Of a stretch of DNA of 64,000 bases, positions 59,901 to 63,584 are shown piece by piece (the stretch's first letter is position 1; the number at the start of each line of letters is the position of its first letter). Both the position numbers and the translations under genes were made by a program. Source of the stretch: Chaetorhynchus papuensis (taxonomy: Eukaryota > Chordata > Aves > Passeriformes > Rhipiduridae). The stretch is taken from contig VWYX01000343.1 in the NCBI GenBank assembly GCA_013396525.1, forward strand, positions 186,001-250,000. Direction: 5' to 3'. A model generated the notes under the pieces. It had not been told where the DNA came from, ran no database searches, and was given only the letters and a program-made list of their open reading frames with translations.

Positions 59901-61721
59901 AATAAAGCTCTTTATTATGAGAAATATGAACATACCCTTAAAATCTCCGTCTCTCTGTCAGTATCTCCAGAACCCGATTCTTCAGGTTCGAGTCTATTCT
60001 GAAATTAGGAGAATTCAATTTTGAATTATTGCTTCTAAAGATGACAAATGCAAATATCACTTGACATTTACTGGAAATACAGCTACCATCAATATCCTTA
60101 CAGCAGTCTATCATCAGTAAAATAAATTGTAATACAACAAAAACATTTCACTTATGTTTCTGGTATTTCATACCATTTTATTTTGTAGTCACTGAGCACT
60201 GTATTTACCTGCAGGTGCTCTATGAGCACAGTGATAACTATCCTGCAGGACACAACTGCTATGTGACTGTTTAAGTGAACTGAAGTAGTATCTCAGACAA
60301 ATTTTAACTTCAGAAAGACACCTGCCAACATTCATAATATCCTAAAATGAAGACCTTACAAATAACCCCAGTTTCCTACACCGTGCCCCTTATTTAAAAA
60401 GCCAAATTCTGAGATTCCTACAACTGGAATCAAAAAGATGACTTTTATAAAGAGAAATCAATAAACTGAAGCCCTTTCTAAAACCTTCTGTTGAGAAAAC
60501 ATCTTAGTGTTTAGTCCTTGGTGAGTTTCATAGTTGTGTACATTTTGCAAACTACAAAGAAAAGCACAGAGAGAAGTACTACCTATCATAGTACCAAAGC
60601 TGATGTTTCAAATGCCTGGGAGATAAGGATGCATTCCTTGGCTGCGCTGAGACTTCTTCCACATCACTACAGAATAAAAGGCCTTGAAACTTGCTGTCAC
60701 AGAGAACAAGAAGTAAAGGCAGTGTAGGACTTGGTGTTCACTGCTACATTTATAGAAGTGGCCTTTGACTAGGTAAAATTGTTGGACTGGAGCACGTTGT
60801 CCTAGGGATCTGGAGCTGCCTTGCTGGCCTCTTAAAGTCAGCATCAGTGGGCTCAACAGTGCAGCAGAACACTGTTACTCTGTTTTTATGCTGCAGAAAT
60901 ATATTGGCATAATTCAGCAGACCCAGAATCAGGGGAGCATATAATCCATTTTGGCCAGTGGAATATGTTTCAAATTATCTTATTAAATACAATACCTAAT
61001 GTGAGAGATGGTTTTTGTTTAGAAGTCCACCACAGGATTTCGACTGGTGTCAGTGGTAAATTGTGTCTACGTGTAAAATCAGCTCTCACATCATGAACTG
61101 AGAATTCAGGCCAGATTCCTTCTTTAGCTGCATCCACATAAATCCTCACAGATATAGTGGGAAAAGTCCAAGTACAGCAGAAAGATAGATCTGAAACTTG
61201 TTCTTCAACATTGCCTGAGTACTGAGCATTCAAAATACAAACACTGTCATCATGCTAGTATGTGTTCTAGTATTTAATGACAGCAAACATAACTGACTGT
61301 CAAACCAAATTTCTCTGTTCAGTAGCAGGAAGAAATTAATAATTCAGGTTTATAATGCCTTTTTGTGGAAATTTTTGTTTCATGCTCTCCCATATATTGT
61401 TGCTTTAGCACAGGAGAGCACACACATCCACTGACATTTTAAAGTGTGAATACTGGGTGTTTGTGTGGCTTACAGTATTCACACACTTCAGTCAGACATT
61501 TATTTGCATTTCTGCATGAATGTTTTAGAAAACATTATTATGTCTGTGGCAGTCAGGCTGCTTTCCCAAAGAAAACCTCCTATTTAGTTCTGGATTCCTC
61601 TGTGGCAAGCTGAGCTCATTGACAGAGAACCCCAAATACTCACTAATCCTCTGGAAGGAGCAGATGGTCCTGCGGGTCCTGGAAGTCCAGGGGGTCCTGG
61701 CAATCCCTCACCAGGATCACC
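2761..61721 (-). CDS. COL15A1: Collagen alpha-1(XV) chain, C-terminal 859 residues (32 exons, 5' end outside window)
   Basis: Type XV collagen is a secreted, homotrimeric basement-membrane-zone proteoglycan of the multiplexin family (with COL18A1). The exons, each listed separately, read in order: COL1; NC2 with an acidic Ser-Gly site; COL2; NC3 with a second Ser-Gly site; several short interrupted Gly-X-Y helices; then NC10 (about 257 residues) with trimerisation domain, proline-rich hinge and endostatin-like domain. NC10 identifies XV rather than XVIII: it has LGELIPIPADS after the trimerisation domain and SSHLQDL and WPQKVIWHGS-type blocks, and lacks the N-terminal zinc-binding His motif of endostatin XVIII. 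All introns are GT-AG, most at phase 0. The exons sum to 2580 nt, exactly 860 codons with the stop. The only cysteines are the four of the endostatin fold. The human chain is 1388 residues, so roughly the first 530 lie outside. No frameshift or internal stop was found. Confidence 0.96.
3310..3425 (-). CDS. COL15A1: COL15A1 exon e31: endostatin-like domain, middle part
   Basis: 116 nt, phase 0 to 2, GETLFSNWESIFDGNGGQFN then IHVPIYSFDGRNVMTDSSW; the Trp codon is split with e32. Highly similar to human VLFNNWDSIFSGHGGQFN. Acceptor TTAACAG, donor GTGAGTTT. Confidence 0.98.
4411..4596 (-). CDS. COL15A1: COL15A1 exon e30: endostatin-like domain, first part
   Basis: 186 nt, 62 residues from LHLVALNFPLPGDMRADFQC through SSHLQDLATVVRKTDRHHLP to IVNLQ. 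It carries the first of the four conserved cysteines. The C-type-lectin-like fold of restin blocks endothelial migration when released from the collagen. Acceptor CTTCCAG, donor GTAAAAA. Confidence 0.98.
5487..5537 (-). CDS. COL15A1: COL15A1 exon e29: NC10 hinge
   Basis: 51 nt, 17 residues SIPAPRPVSNMNNGKPA. Flexible linker that is cut to release restin. It has no His-rich zinc-binding N-terminus such as endostatin XVIII carries. Acceptor ATTTCAG, donor GTAAGTA. Confidence 0.9.
6379..6506. repeat. T-rich low-complexity tract
   Basis: About 130 bases of T runs broken by single G or C in the intron between e28 and e29. It yields a phenylalanine-rich shadow ORF with no biological meaning. Confidence 0.85.
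6754..6813 (-). CDS. COL15A1: COL15A1 exon e28: end of trimerisation domain and hinge
   Basis: 60 nt, 20 residues LGELIPIPADSLPPPAISSH. LGELIPIPADS is essentially invariant in type XV collagens; the proline-rich tail starts the protease-sensitive hinge. Acceptor TTTCAG, donor GTAAGTA. Confidence 0.98.
6980..7108 (-). CDS. COL15A1: COL15A1 exon e27: NC10 trimerisation domain
   Basis: 129 nt, 43 residues VTTFQNIEGMLEKVHYVAEG, followed by TLIYLRETSEVFIRVRNGW and RKLQ. This is the compact alpha/beta trimerisation domain of multiplexins, which nucleates assembly of the three chains. Acceptor TTGACAG, donor GTACTAC. Confidence 0.98.
7714..7768. repeat. T/G-rich low-complexity tract
   Basis: Poly-T with GTTTG units, intron between e26 and e27. 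Possibly the degraded tail of a retroelement copied from the minus strand, but no body is recognisable. Confidence 0.7.
8095..8159 (-). CDS. COL15A1: COL15A1 exon e26: COL9, last triple-helical exon
   Basis: 65 nt, phase 1 to 0, PAMPGPPGPPGEPGSPATRN followed by L. It ends the helix and enters NC10, matching human GPPGPPGQPG...SRNLV. Acceptor ATTTTAG, donor GTAAGAG. Confidence 0.95.
8160..11602 (-). other. COL15A1: COL15A1 intron e25-e26 (3.4 kb)
   Basis: AT-rich intron. Its right third is a CR1 element (listed separately). The remainder shows only chance ORFs and a small imperfect duplication near 9080-9115 (ACATGAACCCC-like and TATGTGAACTCC-like copies). Confidence 0.8.
10289..11310 (-). 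mobile_element. CR1 LINE fragment, about 1 kb
   Basis: On the minus strand it reads the 3' portion of the CR1 reverse-transcriptase ORF, including the hallmark RELGVFSLEKRRLRGDLI followed by YNCLKGG. On the + strand the typical CR1 antisense wording appears (GGCAGCCTGCTCC, CACTTCC, TTTCTCCAGGCTAAAC). It is interrupted by stops and frameshifts. Same orientation as COL15A1. Confidence 0.9.
11603..11747 (-). CDS. COL15A1: COL15A1 exon e25: COL8
   Basis: 145 nt, phase 0 to 1, 48 residues starting GPKGDSVVGPRGPPGLPG. It includes the GYGKIGPPGPP stretch and ends PPAIYGS. Acceptor TGACAG, donor GTGAGGT. The + strand shadow reads as glycine- and proline-rich nonsense. Confidence 0.95.
13096..13206 (-). 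CDS. COL15A1: COL15A1 exon e24: COL7 to COL8
   Basis: 111 nt, 37 residues, GEKGDNGVTGVKGEKGEP, then NGGFFLT as a short interruption, then GPPGPPGRPGLI. It aligns with the human INGSFLMSGPPG block. Acceptor TTCAAAG, donor GTGAGTC. Confidence 0.95.
14957..15006 (-). CDS. COL15A1: COL15A1 exon e23: NC7 linker
   Basis: 50 nt, phase 1 to 0, PLPPSYFSHFINSIK. It aligns with human PLDLAYLRHFLNNLK. Acceptor TTTTTCAG, donor GTAATT. Confidence 0.9.
17785..17874 (-). CDS. COL15A1: COL15A1 exon e22: NC6 to COL6
   Basis: 90 nt, phase 1 to 1, reading AKENRDSWGLPSSAHL then GEKGDRGAPGPPG after a Lys. SWGLP and KGEKGD align with human VKGEKGSWGLPGSKGEKGD, which supports this acceptor (ATGGCAG) over two internal AGs. 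The glycines of the first half are mostly lost, so COL6 is shortened. Donor GTATACT. Confidence 0.82.
18254..18433. repeat. (CCCTT)n pentanucleotide repeat with assembly gap
   Basis: Near-perfect TTCCC units on both sides of a 49-base N run (18326-18374). Total allele length is unknown. In the COL15A1 transcript it is a GGGAA purine repeat starting 103 nt after the e21 donor. G-runs spaced by two bases could form G-quadruplexes on the minus strand. Confidence 0.97.
18326..18374. other. Assembly gap (49 N)
   Basis: Run of N inside the pentanucleotide repeat, probably an unresolved repeat length. Confidence 0.99.
18537..18582 (-). CDS. COL15A1: COL15A1 exon e21: NC6 linker
   Basis: 46 nt, phase 0 to 1, VNTPYPRNQEVPNYH plus one base of the next Gly codon. 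Acceptor TCTTCAG. Two GT donors lie 4 nt apart; only the upstream one (CATG then GTGGGT) keeps the frame into e22, the other (GTAATT) would not. Human NC6 is about 12 residues longer here and contains a cysteine that this exon lacks. Confidence 0.78.
19598..19706 (-). mobile_element. CR1 3'-end fragment
   Basis: The + strand reads the familiar CR1 antisense wording AGAGTTGGGGCTGGAAGGCA, then a block close to TCTGGAGATTGTCTAGCCC and a degraded GGTTCTTCAGGGCC. Short 3' piece in the intron between e20 and e21. Confidence 0.75.
21298..21366 (-). CDS. COL15A1: COL15A1 exon e20: end of COL5 and start of NC6
   Basis: 69 nt, 23 residues: GLPGLPGPPGPPGPPG then RILYIKG. Human has the equivalent AVINIKG. 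Acceptor TTACCAG, donor GTAAGTA. Confidence 0.95.
23200..23259 (-). CDS. COL15A1: COL15A1 exon e19: COL5 helix
   Basis: 60 nt, 20 residues GRPGLNGLRGVKGDRGEAFN. Acceptor TTTCAG, donor GTAAGTT. The intron to e18 is only 78 nt. GRPGLNGL is conserved with human; the last residues EAFN form a short interruption. Confidence 0.95.
23338..23391 (-). CDS. COL15A1: COL15A1 exon e18: COL5 helix
   Basis: 54 nt, six triplets GPIGPAGPKGELGFPGRP. Acceptor TGTTCAG, donor GTATGTA. 54 nt is the classic fibrillar-collagen exon size. It matches human GHKGEFGLPGRP. Confidence 0.95.
24783..24864. repeat. Imperfect tandem duplication, unit about 49 bp
   Basis: The block ATTTTCCTA(G/T)TTCACTC preceded by TATGAAGC occurs twice, at about 24783-24818 and 24832-24864, separated by an A-run. 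Recent local duplication in the intron between e17 and e18. Confidence 0.8.
26045..26240 (+). mobile_element. Old CR1 fragment
   Basis: Reads the CR1 3' region in + orientation: AATGTGCTGCCCAGAGAGGT, a degraded form of the GGAGGCATTCAAG region, then GAGATCATCTCTGAAG. Strongly diverged. Confidence 0.65.
27060..27145 (-). mobile_element. Old CR1 fragment
   Basis: The + strand has the antisense CR1 piece CTCCTCTCAGTCTTCTATC followed by CTTCAGGGCTAAACAAACCC and AGTTCAGTCAG. Short and diverged. Confidence 0.6.
27439..27474 (-). CDS. COL15A1: COL15A1 exon e17: COL5 helix
   Basis: 36 nt, GEAGVVGPAGPM. Acceptor CAACAG, donor GTAAGAT. Only 120 nt from e16. Confidence 0.93.
27595..27672 (-). CDS. COL15A1: COL15A1 exon e16: COL4 to COL5 with NC5
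   Basis: 78 nt, 26 residues: GEKGEPGAIISADGSLTELL then GRKGEK. The non-collagenous insert starting AIISADG corresponds to human NC5 (AILTEDI...). Acceptor ATTGCAG, donor GTGAGC. Confidence 0.95.
28742..28824. repeat. A-rich low-complexity tract
   Basis: Poly-A followed by CCAAAA-type units, intron between e15 and e16. Not flanked by a recognisable retrogene. Confidence 0.75.
29685..29747 (-). CDS. COL15A1: COL15A1 exon e15: COL4 helix
   Basis: 63 nt, seven triplets starting GPRGPKGDTGLPGSQGPK. The GPRGPKGDTGLPG block is almost identical to human COL15A1. Acceptor TTGCCTAG, donor GTATGA. Confidence 0.96.
30770..31700 (-). mobile_element. CR1 LINE fragment, about 0.9 kb with RT remnant
   Basis: Begins on the + strand with the diagnostic CR1 3'-end repeat AATCACAGAATCACAGAAT and GTTGGAAGGGACCTACAAAG. 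The minus strand encodes the reverse-transcriptase palm piece KFADDTKLGGAV and ITNCMKFNKGKC, then ERDLGVLVNGKLN. Truncated upstream as is usual for CR1. Frames are interrupted. Same orientation as COL15A1, in the intron between e14 and e15. Confidence 0.93.
32074..32106 (-). other. COL15A1: Possible 33-nt cassette exon of COL15A1
   Basis: Bounded by acceptor TTCTTATAG and donor GTAGAA, open and in phase 0 on both sides, reading DTAGLRKLPAK. Inclusion would put 11 non-collagenous residues inside COL4 between GFP of e14 and GPR of e15, positions that are contiguous in human. Only 106 nt separate it from e14. It could be a species-specific alternative exon or a chance pair of splice-like sites; it is not counted in the main coding sequence. 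Confidence 0.3.
32213..32248 (-). CDS. COL15A1: COL15A1 exon e14: COL4 helix
   Basis: 36 nt, GPDGKPGLPGFP. Acceptor TTTTGCAG, donor GTAAGTAT. It matches the human GPDGLPGLPGFP block, which in human is followed directly by the equivalent of e15. Confidence 0.94.
34035..34100 (-). CDS. COL15A1: COL15A1 exon e13: NC4 with N-glycosylation sequons
   Basis: 66 nt, 22 residues LLLNDTDGIFNFTEIKG then LLGPP. Two Asn-X-Thr sequons, NDT and NFT, sit in the non-collagenous linker; human NC4 also has two (NIT and NFS as recalled). Acceptor TTTTTTAG, donor GTGAGTA. A 6-kb intron separates it from e12. Confidence 0.92.
34800..35410 (-). mobile_element. Old CR1 fragment
   Basis: The + strand shows diverged antisense CR1 phrases: GGACAGGCCACAATTG, TTTGCCAGGCTGATCAGACC, CAGCCCTGGATGGGGCTTGC and TTCTTGTCAAGGGGGTC. 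Many indels; an older insertion than the 10.3 and 30.8 kb copies. Confidence 0.7.
36114..36205. repeat. (TATCC)n pentanucleotide repeat
   Basis: About 17 units of ATCCT with one ACCCT variant and a decayed last unit. Confidence 0.97.
40116..40199 (-). CDS. COL15A1: COL15A1 exon e12: end of COL3
   Basis: 84 nt, 28 residues: GEPGQDGNSIVGPPGPP and further triplets, then VIAIPE into NC4. The two-residue slip GNS-IV-GPP is conserved with human (GAS-IV-GPP). Acceptor AAACAG, donor GTGAGTG. Confidence 0.95.
40293..40328 (-). CDS. COL15A1: COL15A1 exon e11: COL3 helix
   Basis: 36 nt, GPKGEKGDPGPR. Acceptor CCTGCAG, donor GTGAGAT. It aligns with the GLKGEKGDRGPK segment of human COL3 as recalled. 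Confidence 0.93.
41235..41297 (-). CDS. COL15A1: COL15A1 exon e10: COL3 helix
   Basis: 63 nt, seven triplets beginning GMPGTDGKPGFPGIAGRP. Acceptor GTTGCAG, donor GTGAGTAG. Phase 0 to 0. Confidence 0.9.
41996..42180. repeat. T/G-rich low-complexity tract
   Basis: Long stretch of poly-T separated by G-runs (GGGGTTTTT-like) in the intron between e9 and e10. It generates Phe/Gly- and Lys/Gln-rich shadow ORFs. Confidence 0.8.
43261..43380. repeat. (TTTTA)n pentanucleotide repeat
   Basis: About 22 near-perfect TTTTA units, decaying at the right end. Intron between e9 and e10. Confidence 0.97.
43981..44016 (-). CDS. COL15A1: COL15A1 exon e9: COL3 helix
   Basis: 36 nt, four triplets GERGNVGTPGSK. 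Acceptor TGTTTCAG, donor GTAGGAAG. Phase 0 to 0. Confidence 0.85.
44017..46386 (-). other. COL15A1: COL15A1 intron e8-e9 (2.4 kb)
   Basis: No transposon or conserved element recognised. A 154-codon + strand ORF at 45615-46079 has no recognisable domain and is taken as chance. Confidence 0.7.
46387..46431 (-). CDS. COL15A1: COL15A1 exon e8: COL3 helix
   Basis: 45 nt, five triplets GSAGRHGQRGPLGPK. Acceptor TTTATAG, donor GTAAAAA. Together with e9 and e10 it forms a helix segment that I do not recall in human COL15A1 (see findings). Confidence 0.85.
46432..48860 (-). other. COL15A1: COL15A1 intron e7-e8 (2.4 kb)
   Basis: Contains an old CR1 at about 47.85-48.26 kb. Otherwise AT-rich sequence with nothing recognisable. 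Confidence 0.75.
47845..48260 (-). mobile_element. Old CR1 fragment
   Basis: The + strand begins TCATGGAATCACAGACACAG and continues with diverged antisense CR1 wording, including GGCAAATTGCCCCAGTCCTG, GTGAACAGCCTTCTCC and CCTTTTACTTCCAGACTAAA. Confidence 0.75.
48861..48929 (-). CDS. COL15A1: COL15A1 exon e7: NC3 with second glycosaminoglycan site
   Basis: 69 nt, 23 residues starting DMEGSGSIDLLSEL and re-entering the helix with GSRGPK. The EGSGS motif preceded by FEDM is acidic Ser-Gly, a likely glycosaminoglycan attachment site, and aligns with the EDTEGSGS block of the human chain. Acceptor CCATTAG, donor GTAAGTG. Confidence 0.92.
48930..52810 (-). other. COL15A1: COL15A1 intron e6-e7 (3.9 kb)
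   Basis: Contains an old CR1 remnant near 49.5-49.8 kb and T-rich tracts near 48.98 kb. I see no other element. Confidence 0.7.
49500..49790 (-). mobile_element. Old CR1 fragment
   Basis: Weak antisense CR1 wording on the + strand: AAGGGTTCTCAGAGGCTGCC, TCAGGTTGTTCAGGGCTTTG and TTCTCCAGACTAAGCAAGCT. Low similarity. Confidence 0.5.
52811..52963 (-). CDS. COL15A1: COL15A1 exon e6: end of COL2 and start of NC3
   Basis: 153 nt, 51 residues, the longest helix exon here. A run of GPP triplets is followed by GLSYSLGFE, which leaves the helix into NC3. Mammalian chains have a very similar GLGFED block here but, as recalled, with a cysteine a few residues earlier where this bird has serine or tyrosine. 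Acceptor ATTTTAG, donor GTATTT. Confidence 0.95.
53028..53300 (-). mobile_element. CR1 fragment, abutted by an LTR
   Basis: The + strand shows GTTTGGGTTGGAAAGCTCAT, CCTCTGCCATGGGCAGGGAC, ACCTTCCACTAGACCAGGTT and the further-in phrase CAGAGCTGGACACAGCTCTC. It stops abruptly at 53300, where an LTR starts; no continuation of the CR1 was recognised beyond the LTR. Confidence 0.9.
53301..53884 (+). mobile_element. Solo LTR of an avian endogenous retrovirus
   Basis: Starts TGTATTGGTTCTGGCTGAGC, a typical avian LTR start. A conserved ATTCCATACCATATGA block lies near 53560, a TATA box (ATATAAAAG) near 53585, a poly-A-signal-like ATTAAA near 53710, and the GATAGAGCGGC-type 3' part near 53839. No internal coding region lies beside it, so it looks like a solo LTR. 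Antisense to COL15A1. The exact family name and target-site duplication are not determined by eye. Confidence 0.8.
54034..54069 (-). CDS. COL15A1: COL15A1 exon e5: COL2
   Basis: 36 nt, four triplets GDQGLPGSAGPK. Acceptor TTTACAG, donor GTAACA. One of six 36-nt collagen exons in this gene, a multiple of the 9-nt Gly-X-Y unit. Confidence 0.92.
55611..55712 (+). mobile_element. Decayed LTR 3'-end fragment
   Basis: Contains GTAATTGCTGAGTGATGTCT, then CTTATCTTGACCC-like wording and GGTGGGCACCTGGTATCCAG followed by CCAGGG, phrases typical of the 3' end of a common avian LTR. The middle looks internally deleted. Confidence 0.5.
56144..56206 (-). CDS. COL15A1: COL15A1 exon e4: COL2
   Basis: 63 nt encoding seven uninterrupted Gly-X-Y triplets (GPQGPPGREGVVGPPGWK, then GEK). 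Acceptor ATTACAG, donor GTGAAT, phase 0 to 0. Confidence 0.93.
57571..57718 (-). mobile_element. tRNA-Ile-derived SINE with CR1 tail (TguSINE1-like)
   Basis: The minus strand starts with a tRNA-Ile-like head. An A box TGGCTCAGTTGG is intact, followed by GAGCATGGTGCTATTAAAGC (anticodon-arm region), then a decayed B box around GTTGTGAGTCT. The head then runs into a CR1 3' tail (on the + strand GGAATCAGAGACTATTCTGA and GTTGGAAAGGACCCACAAGG). This head-tail fusion is the structure of the songbird SINE mobilised by CR1. It is not a working tRNA gene because the arms are mispaired. Confidence 0.85.
58044..58169 (-). CDS. COL15A1: COL15A1 exon e3: start of COL2
   Basis: 126 nt, 42 residues, phase 0 to 0. 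It opens GLPGPPGPPGLPGLPGKP, has a short interruption APDSGV, then GPPGSPGEDGASGDPGPE. The block GPPGSPGEDG matches the start of the long COL2 helix of mammalian COL15A1 as recalled. Acceptor TATCCAG, donor GTGAGTA. Confidence 0.95.
59355..59665 (+). mobile_element. CR1 3'-end fragment, sense orientation
   Basis: Reads CR1 3' sequence in + orientation: AGATTAGGAAGAAATTCTTT, GGCATGGGAACAGGTTGCCC, GAGCAACCTGATCTAGTGGA and the terminal repeat ATGATTCTATGAATCTGTGA. The best preserved CR1 in the window, and opposite to COL15A1. Confidence 0.93.
59936..59998 (-). CDS. COL15A1: COL15A1 exon e2: NC2 with glycosaminoglycan attachment site
   Basis: 63 nt, phase 0 to 0, 21 residues with no Gly-X-Y. It contains EPEESGSGDTD: Ser-Gly-Ser-Gly flanked by acidic residues, the usual context for chondroitin or heparan sulfate attachment. 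Type XV collagen is known to carry chondroitin sulfate. Acceptor is AATTTCAG and donor GTATGT. Evolutionarily loose sequence, but it bridges the COL1 and COL2 exons in phase. Confidence 0.85.
61644..61721 (-). CDS. COL15A1: COL15A1 exon e1 in window: COL1 helix
   Basis: 78 nt, phase 0 to 0, 26 residues beginning GDPGEGLPGPPGLPGPAGPS. It is bounded on the minus strand by acceptor ATTTCAG and donor GTGAGT. This is the first Gly-X-Y stretch of the chain, so the large N-terminal non-collagenous region must lie upstream. The tail APSRGL starts NC2. Confidence 0.9.
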
Positions 61722-62045
61722 CTGAAATGGGAATTAAGATAAATCAGCAAGGATTTAACCACGTAAAGACTATAAGCACTAGCTGCAATCTGTGTGGATT
61801 TCCAGTCACAAGAGTGACTGCTTAGATGCTGTGAGCAGGGGTGGACTTTGTTCATTTCTAAGACATGCTCCAAGAAACATGATCTTTGCATTGGCAATGG
61901 AAGAAAGAACTCTTTCTTTTCTAACTTCTGCAGTGAATTTGCAAATGTACAAGCAGCGCTAACAGAATTAGGCAGCACATATGTCTTTCAAGAGTAAGGT
62001 TTAACTGTGGATCTTGCATTTTTAGGGTACATTATCTATGCCCCC

Positions 62046-62080
62046 CATAAATAAATAAACAAACAAATAAATAAATAAGT
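62046..62080. repeat. (AAAT)n-type microsatellite
   Basis: AAATAAATAAACAAACAAAT-like tract just upstream (transcript sense) of exon e1. Confidence 0.9.
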
Positions 62081-62225
62081 ACTCAGCATAGTCACACCAA
62101 GGTACTCAATCTGTAAATTTCTTGCTGTTATTGCTACCCTCTGCAATGCTTTTTTCCAGAAGTGGGTTGAACCTGGGTTGAGGGACAGACTTTTAGGCCA
62201 ATAACGCTTCTCGCAATTCACATAT

Positions 62226-62400
62226 TTAAACCGCGCGGAAAGGCGGGAATTTCCTTTCGTTCCAGCTCACCTGCACAAAGGTGAGGGGGCCTTGGACCCT
62301 CCGGGCCCCGCCGGGCCGGGCCCCTGCCCCTTTTACCAACGCCCCGGCACGGACCCCGGGTCGCTGGTGGCGGGGGGGGAGAGACTATCCCAGAGCCGCA
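62226..62400. promoter_or_regulatory. Short CpG-rich GC block, possible promoter or exon
   Basis: A 175-bp GC-rich island with many CpG sites (CCGCGCGG, GGCGGG, CCCGCCGGGC), in contrast to the surrounding AT-rich introns, about 0.5 kb upstream of e1. On the minus strand a strong donor (CAG then GTGAGC at 62270) and a polypyrimidine-CAG acceptor at 62364 frame a 93-nt open segment. It may be a GC-rich NC1 exon, an internal CpG promoter with a first exon, or sequence associated with the adjoining minisatellite. No TATA box or start codon supports one choice. Confidence 0.3.
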
Positions 62401-62402
62401 GG

Positions 62403-62758
62403 CGGCTAAACCCAGCCATGGACCGGCACACAGCTAAACCCAGCCATGGACTGGCACACAGCTAAACCCAGCCATGGACTGGCACATGGCTAAACCCAGC
62501 CATGGACCGGCACACGACTAAACCCGGCCACGGACCGGCACACAGCTAAACCCAGCCACGGACTGGCACATGGCTAAACCCAGCCATGGACCGGCACACG
62601 ACTAAACCCAGCCATGGACTGGCACATGGCTAAACCCAGCCATGGACTGGCACATGGCTAAACCCAGCCATGGACCGGCACACAGCTAAACCCGGCCACG
62701 GACTGGCACACAGCTAAACCAGCCATGGACTGGCACACAGCTAAACCCAGCCATGGAC
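62403..62758. repeat. 28-bp minisatellite, at least 12 copies, running into gap
   Basis: Tandem units of 28 bp based on GCTAAACCCAGCCATGGACT plus GGCACACA. Variants fall at a few positions (GGACC/GGACT, CATGG/CACGG, ACACAG/ACATGG/ACACGA), and one 27-bp unit has a deletion near 62719. The array abuts an 814-base N gap, so true length is unknown. All ORFs here are repeat shadows. Confidence 0.98.
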
Positions 62759-63572
62759 NNNNNNNNNNNNNNNNNNNNNNNNNNNNNNNNNNNNNNNNNN
62801 NNNNNNNNNNNNNNNNNNNNNNNNNNNNNNNNNNNNNNNNNNNNNNNNNNNNNNNNNNNNNNNNNNNNNNNNNNNNNNNNNNNNNNNNNNNNNNNNNNNN
62901 NNNNNNNNNNNNNNNNNNNNNNNNNNNNNNNNNNNNNNNNNNNNNNNNNNNNNNNNNNNNNNNNNNNNNNNNNNNNNNNNNNNNNNNNNNNNNNNNNNNN
63001 NNNNNNNNNNNNNNNNNNNNNNNNNNNNNNNNNNNNNNNNNNNNNNNNNNNNNNNNNNNNNNNNNNNNNNNNNNNNNNNNNNNNNNNNNNNNNNNNNNNN
63101 NNNNNNNNNNNNNNNNNNNNNNNNNNNNNNNNNNNNNNNNNNNNNNNNNNNNNNNNNNNNNNNNNNNNNNNNNNNNNNNNNNNNNNNNNNNNNNNNNNNN
63201 NNNNNNNNNNNNNNNNNNNNNNNNNNNNNNNNNNNNNNNNNNNNNNNNNNNNNNNNNNNNNNNNNNNNNNNNNNNNNNNNNNNNNNNNNNNNNNNNNNNN
63301 NNNNNNNNNNNNNNNNNNNNNNNNNNNNNNNNNNNNNNNNNNNNNNNNNNNNNNNNNNNNNNNNNNNNNNNNNNNNNNNNNNNNNNNNNNNNNNNNNNNN
63401 NNNNNNNNNNNNNNNNNNNNNNNNNNNNNNNNNNNNNNNNNNNNNNNNNNNNNNNNNNNNNNNNNNNNNNNNNNNNNNNNNNNNNNNNNNNNNNNNNNNN
63501 NNNNNNNNNNNNNNNNNNNNNNNNNNNNNNNNNNNNNNNNNNNNNNNNNNNNNNNNNNNNNNNNNNNNNNNN
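62759..63572. other. Assembly gap (814 N)
   Basis: N run between the minisatellite and the LTR-like sequence. More repeat units or even an exon could be hidden here. Confidence 0.99.
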
Positions 63573-63584
63573 ATGCCATGTTTG

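Noticed and set aside
2761..61721. Assignment to COL18A1
   Set aside because: The trimerisation-hinge junction (LGELIPIPADS), NC4 sequon layout, NC7 linker and absence of the zinc-binding His motif all fit COL15A1 better.
62271..62419. ATG-initiated minus-strand reading frame running from the minisatellite through the CpG block to a strong donor
   Set aside because: Counting the C-run carefully, the ATG frame meets TAA inside the block, and the 149-nt length is not in phase with e1. Only the shorter 93-nt open segment without an ATG remains possible.
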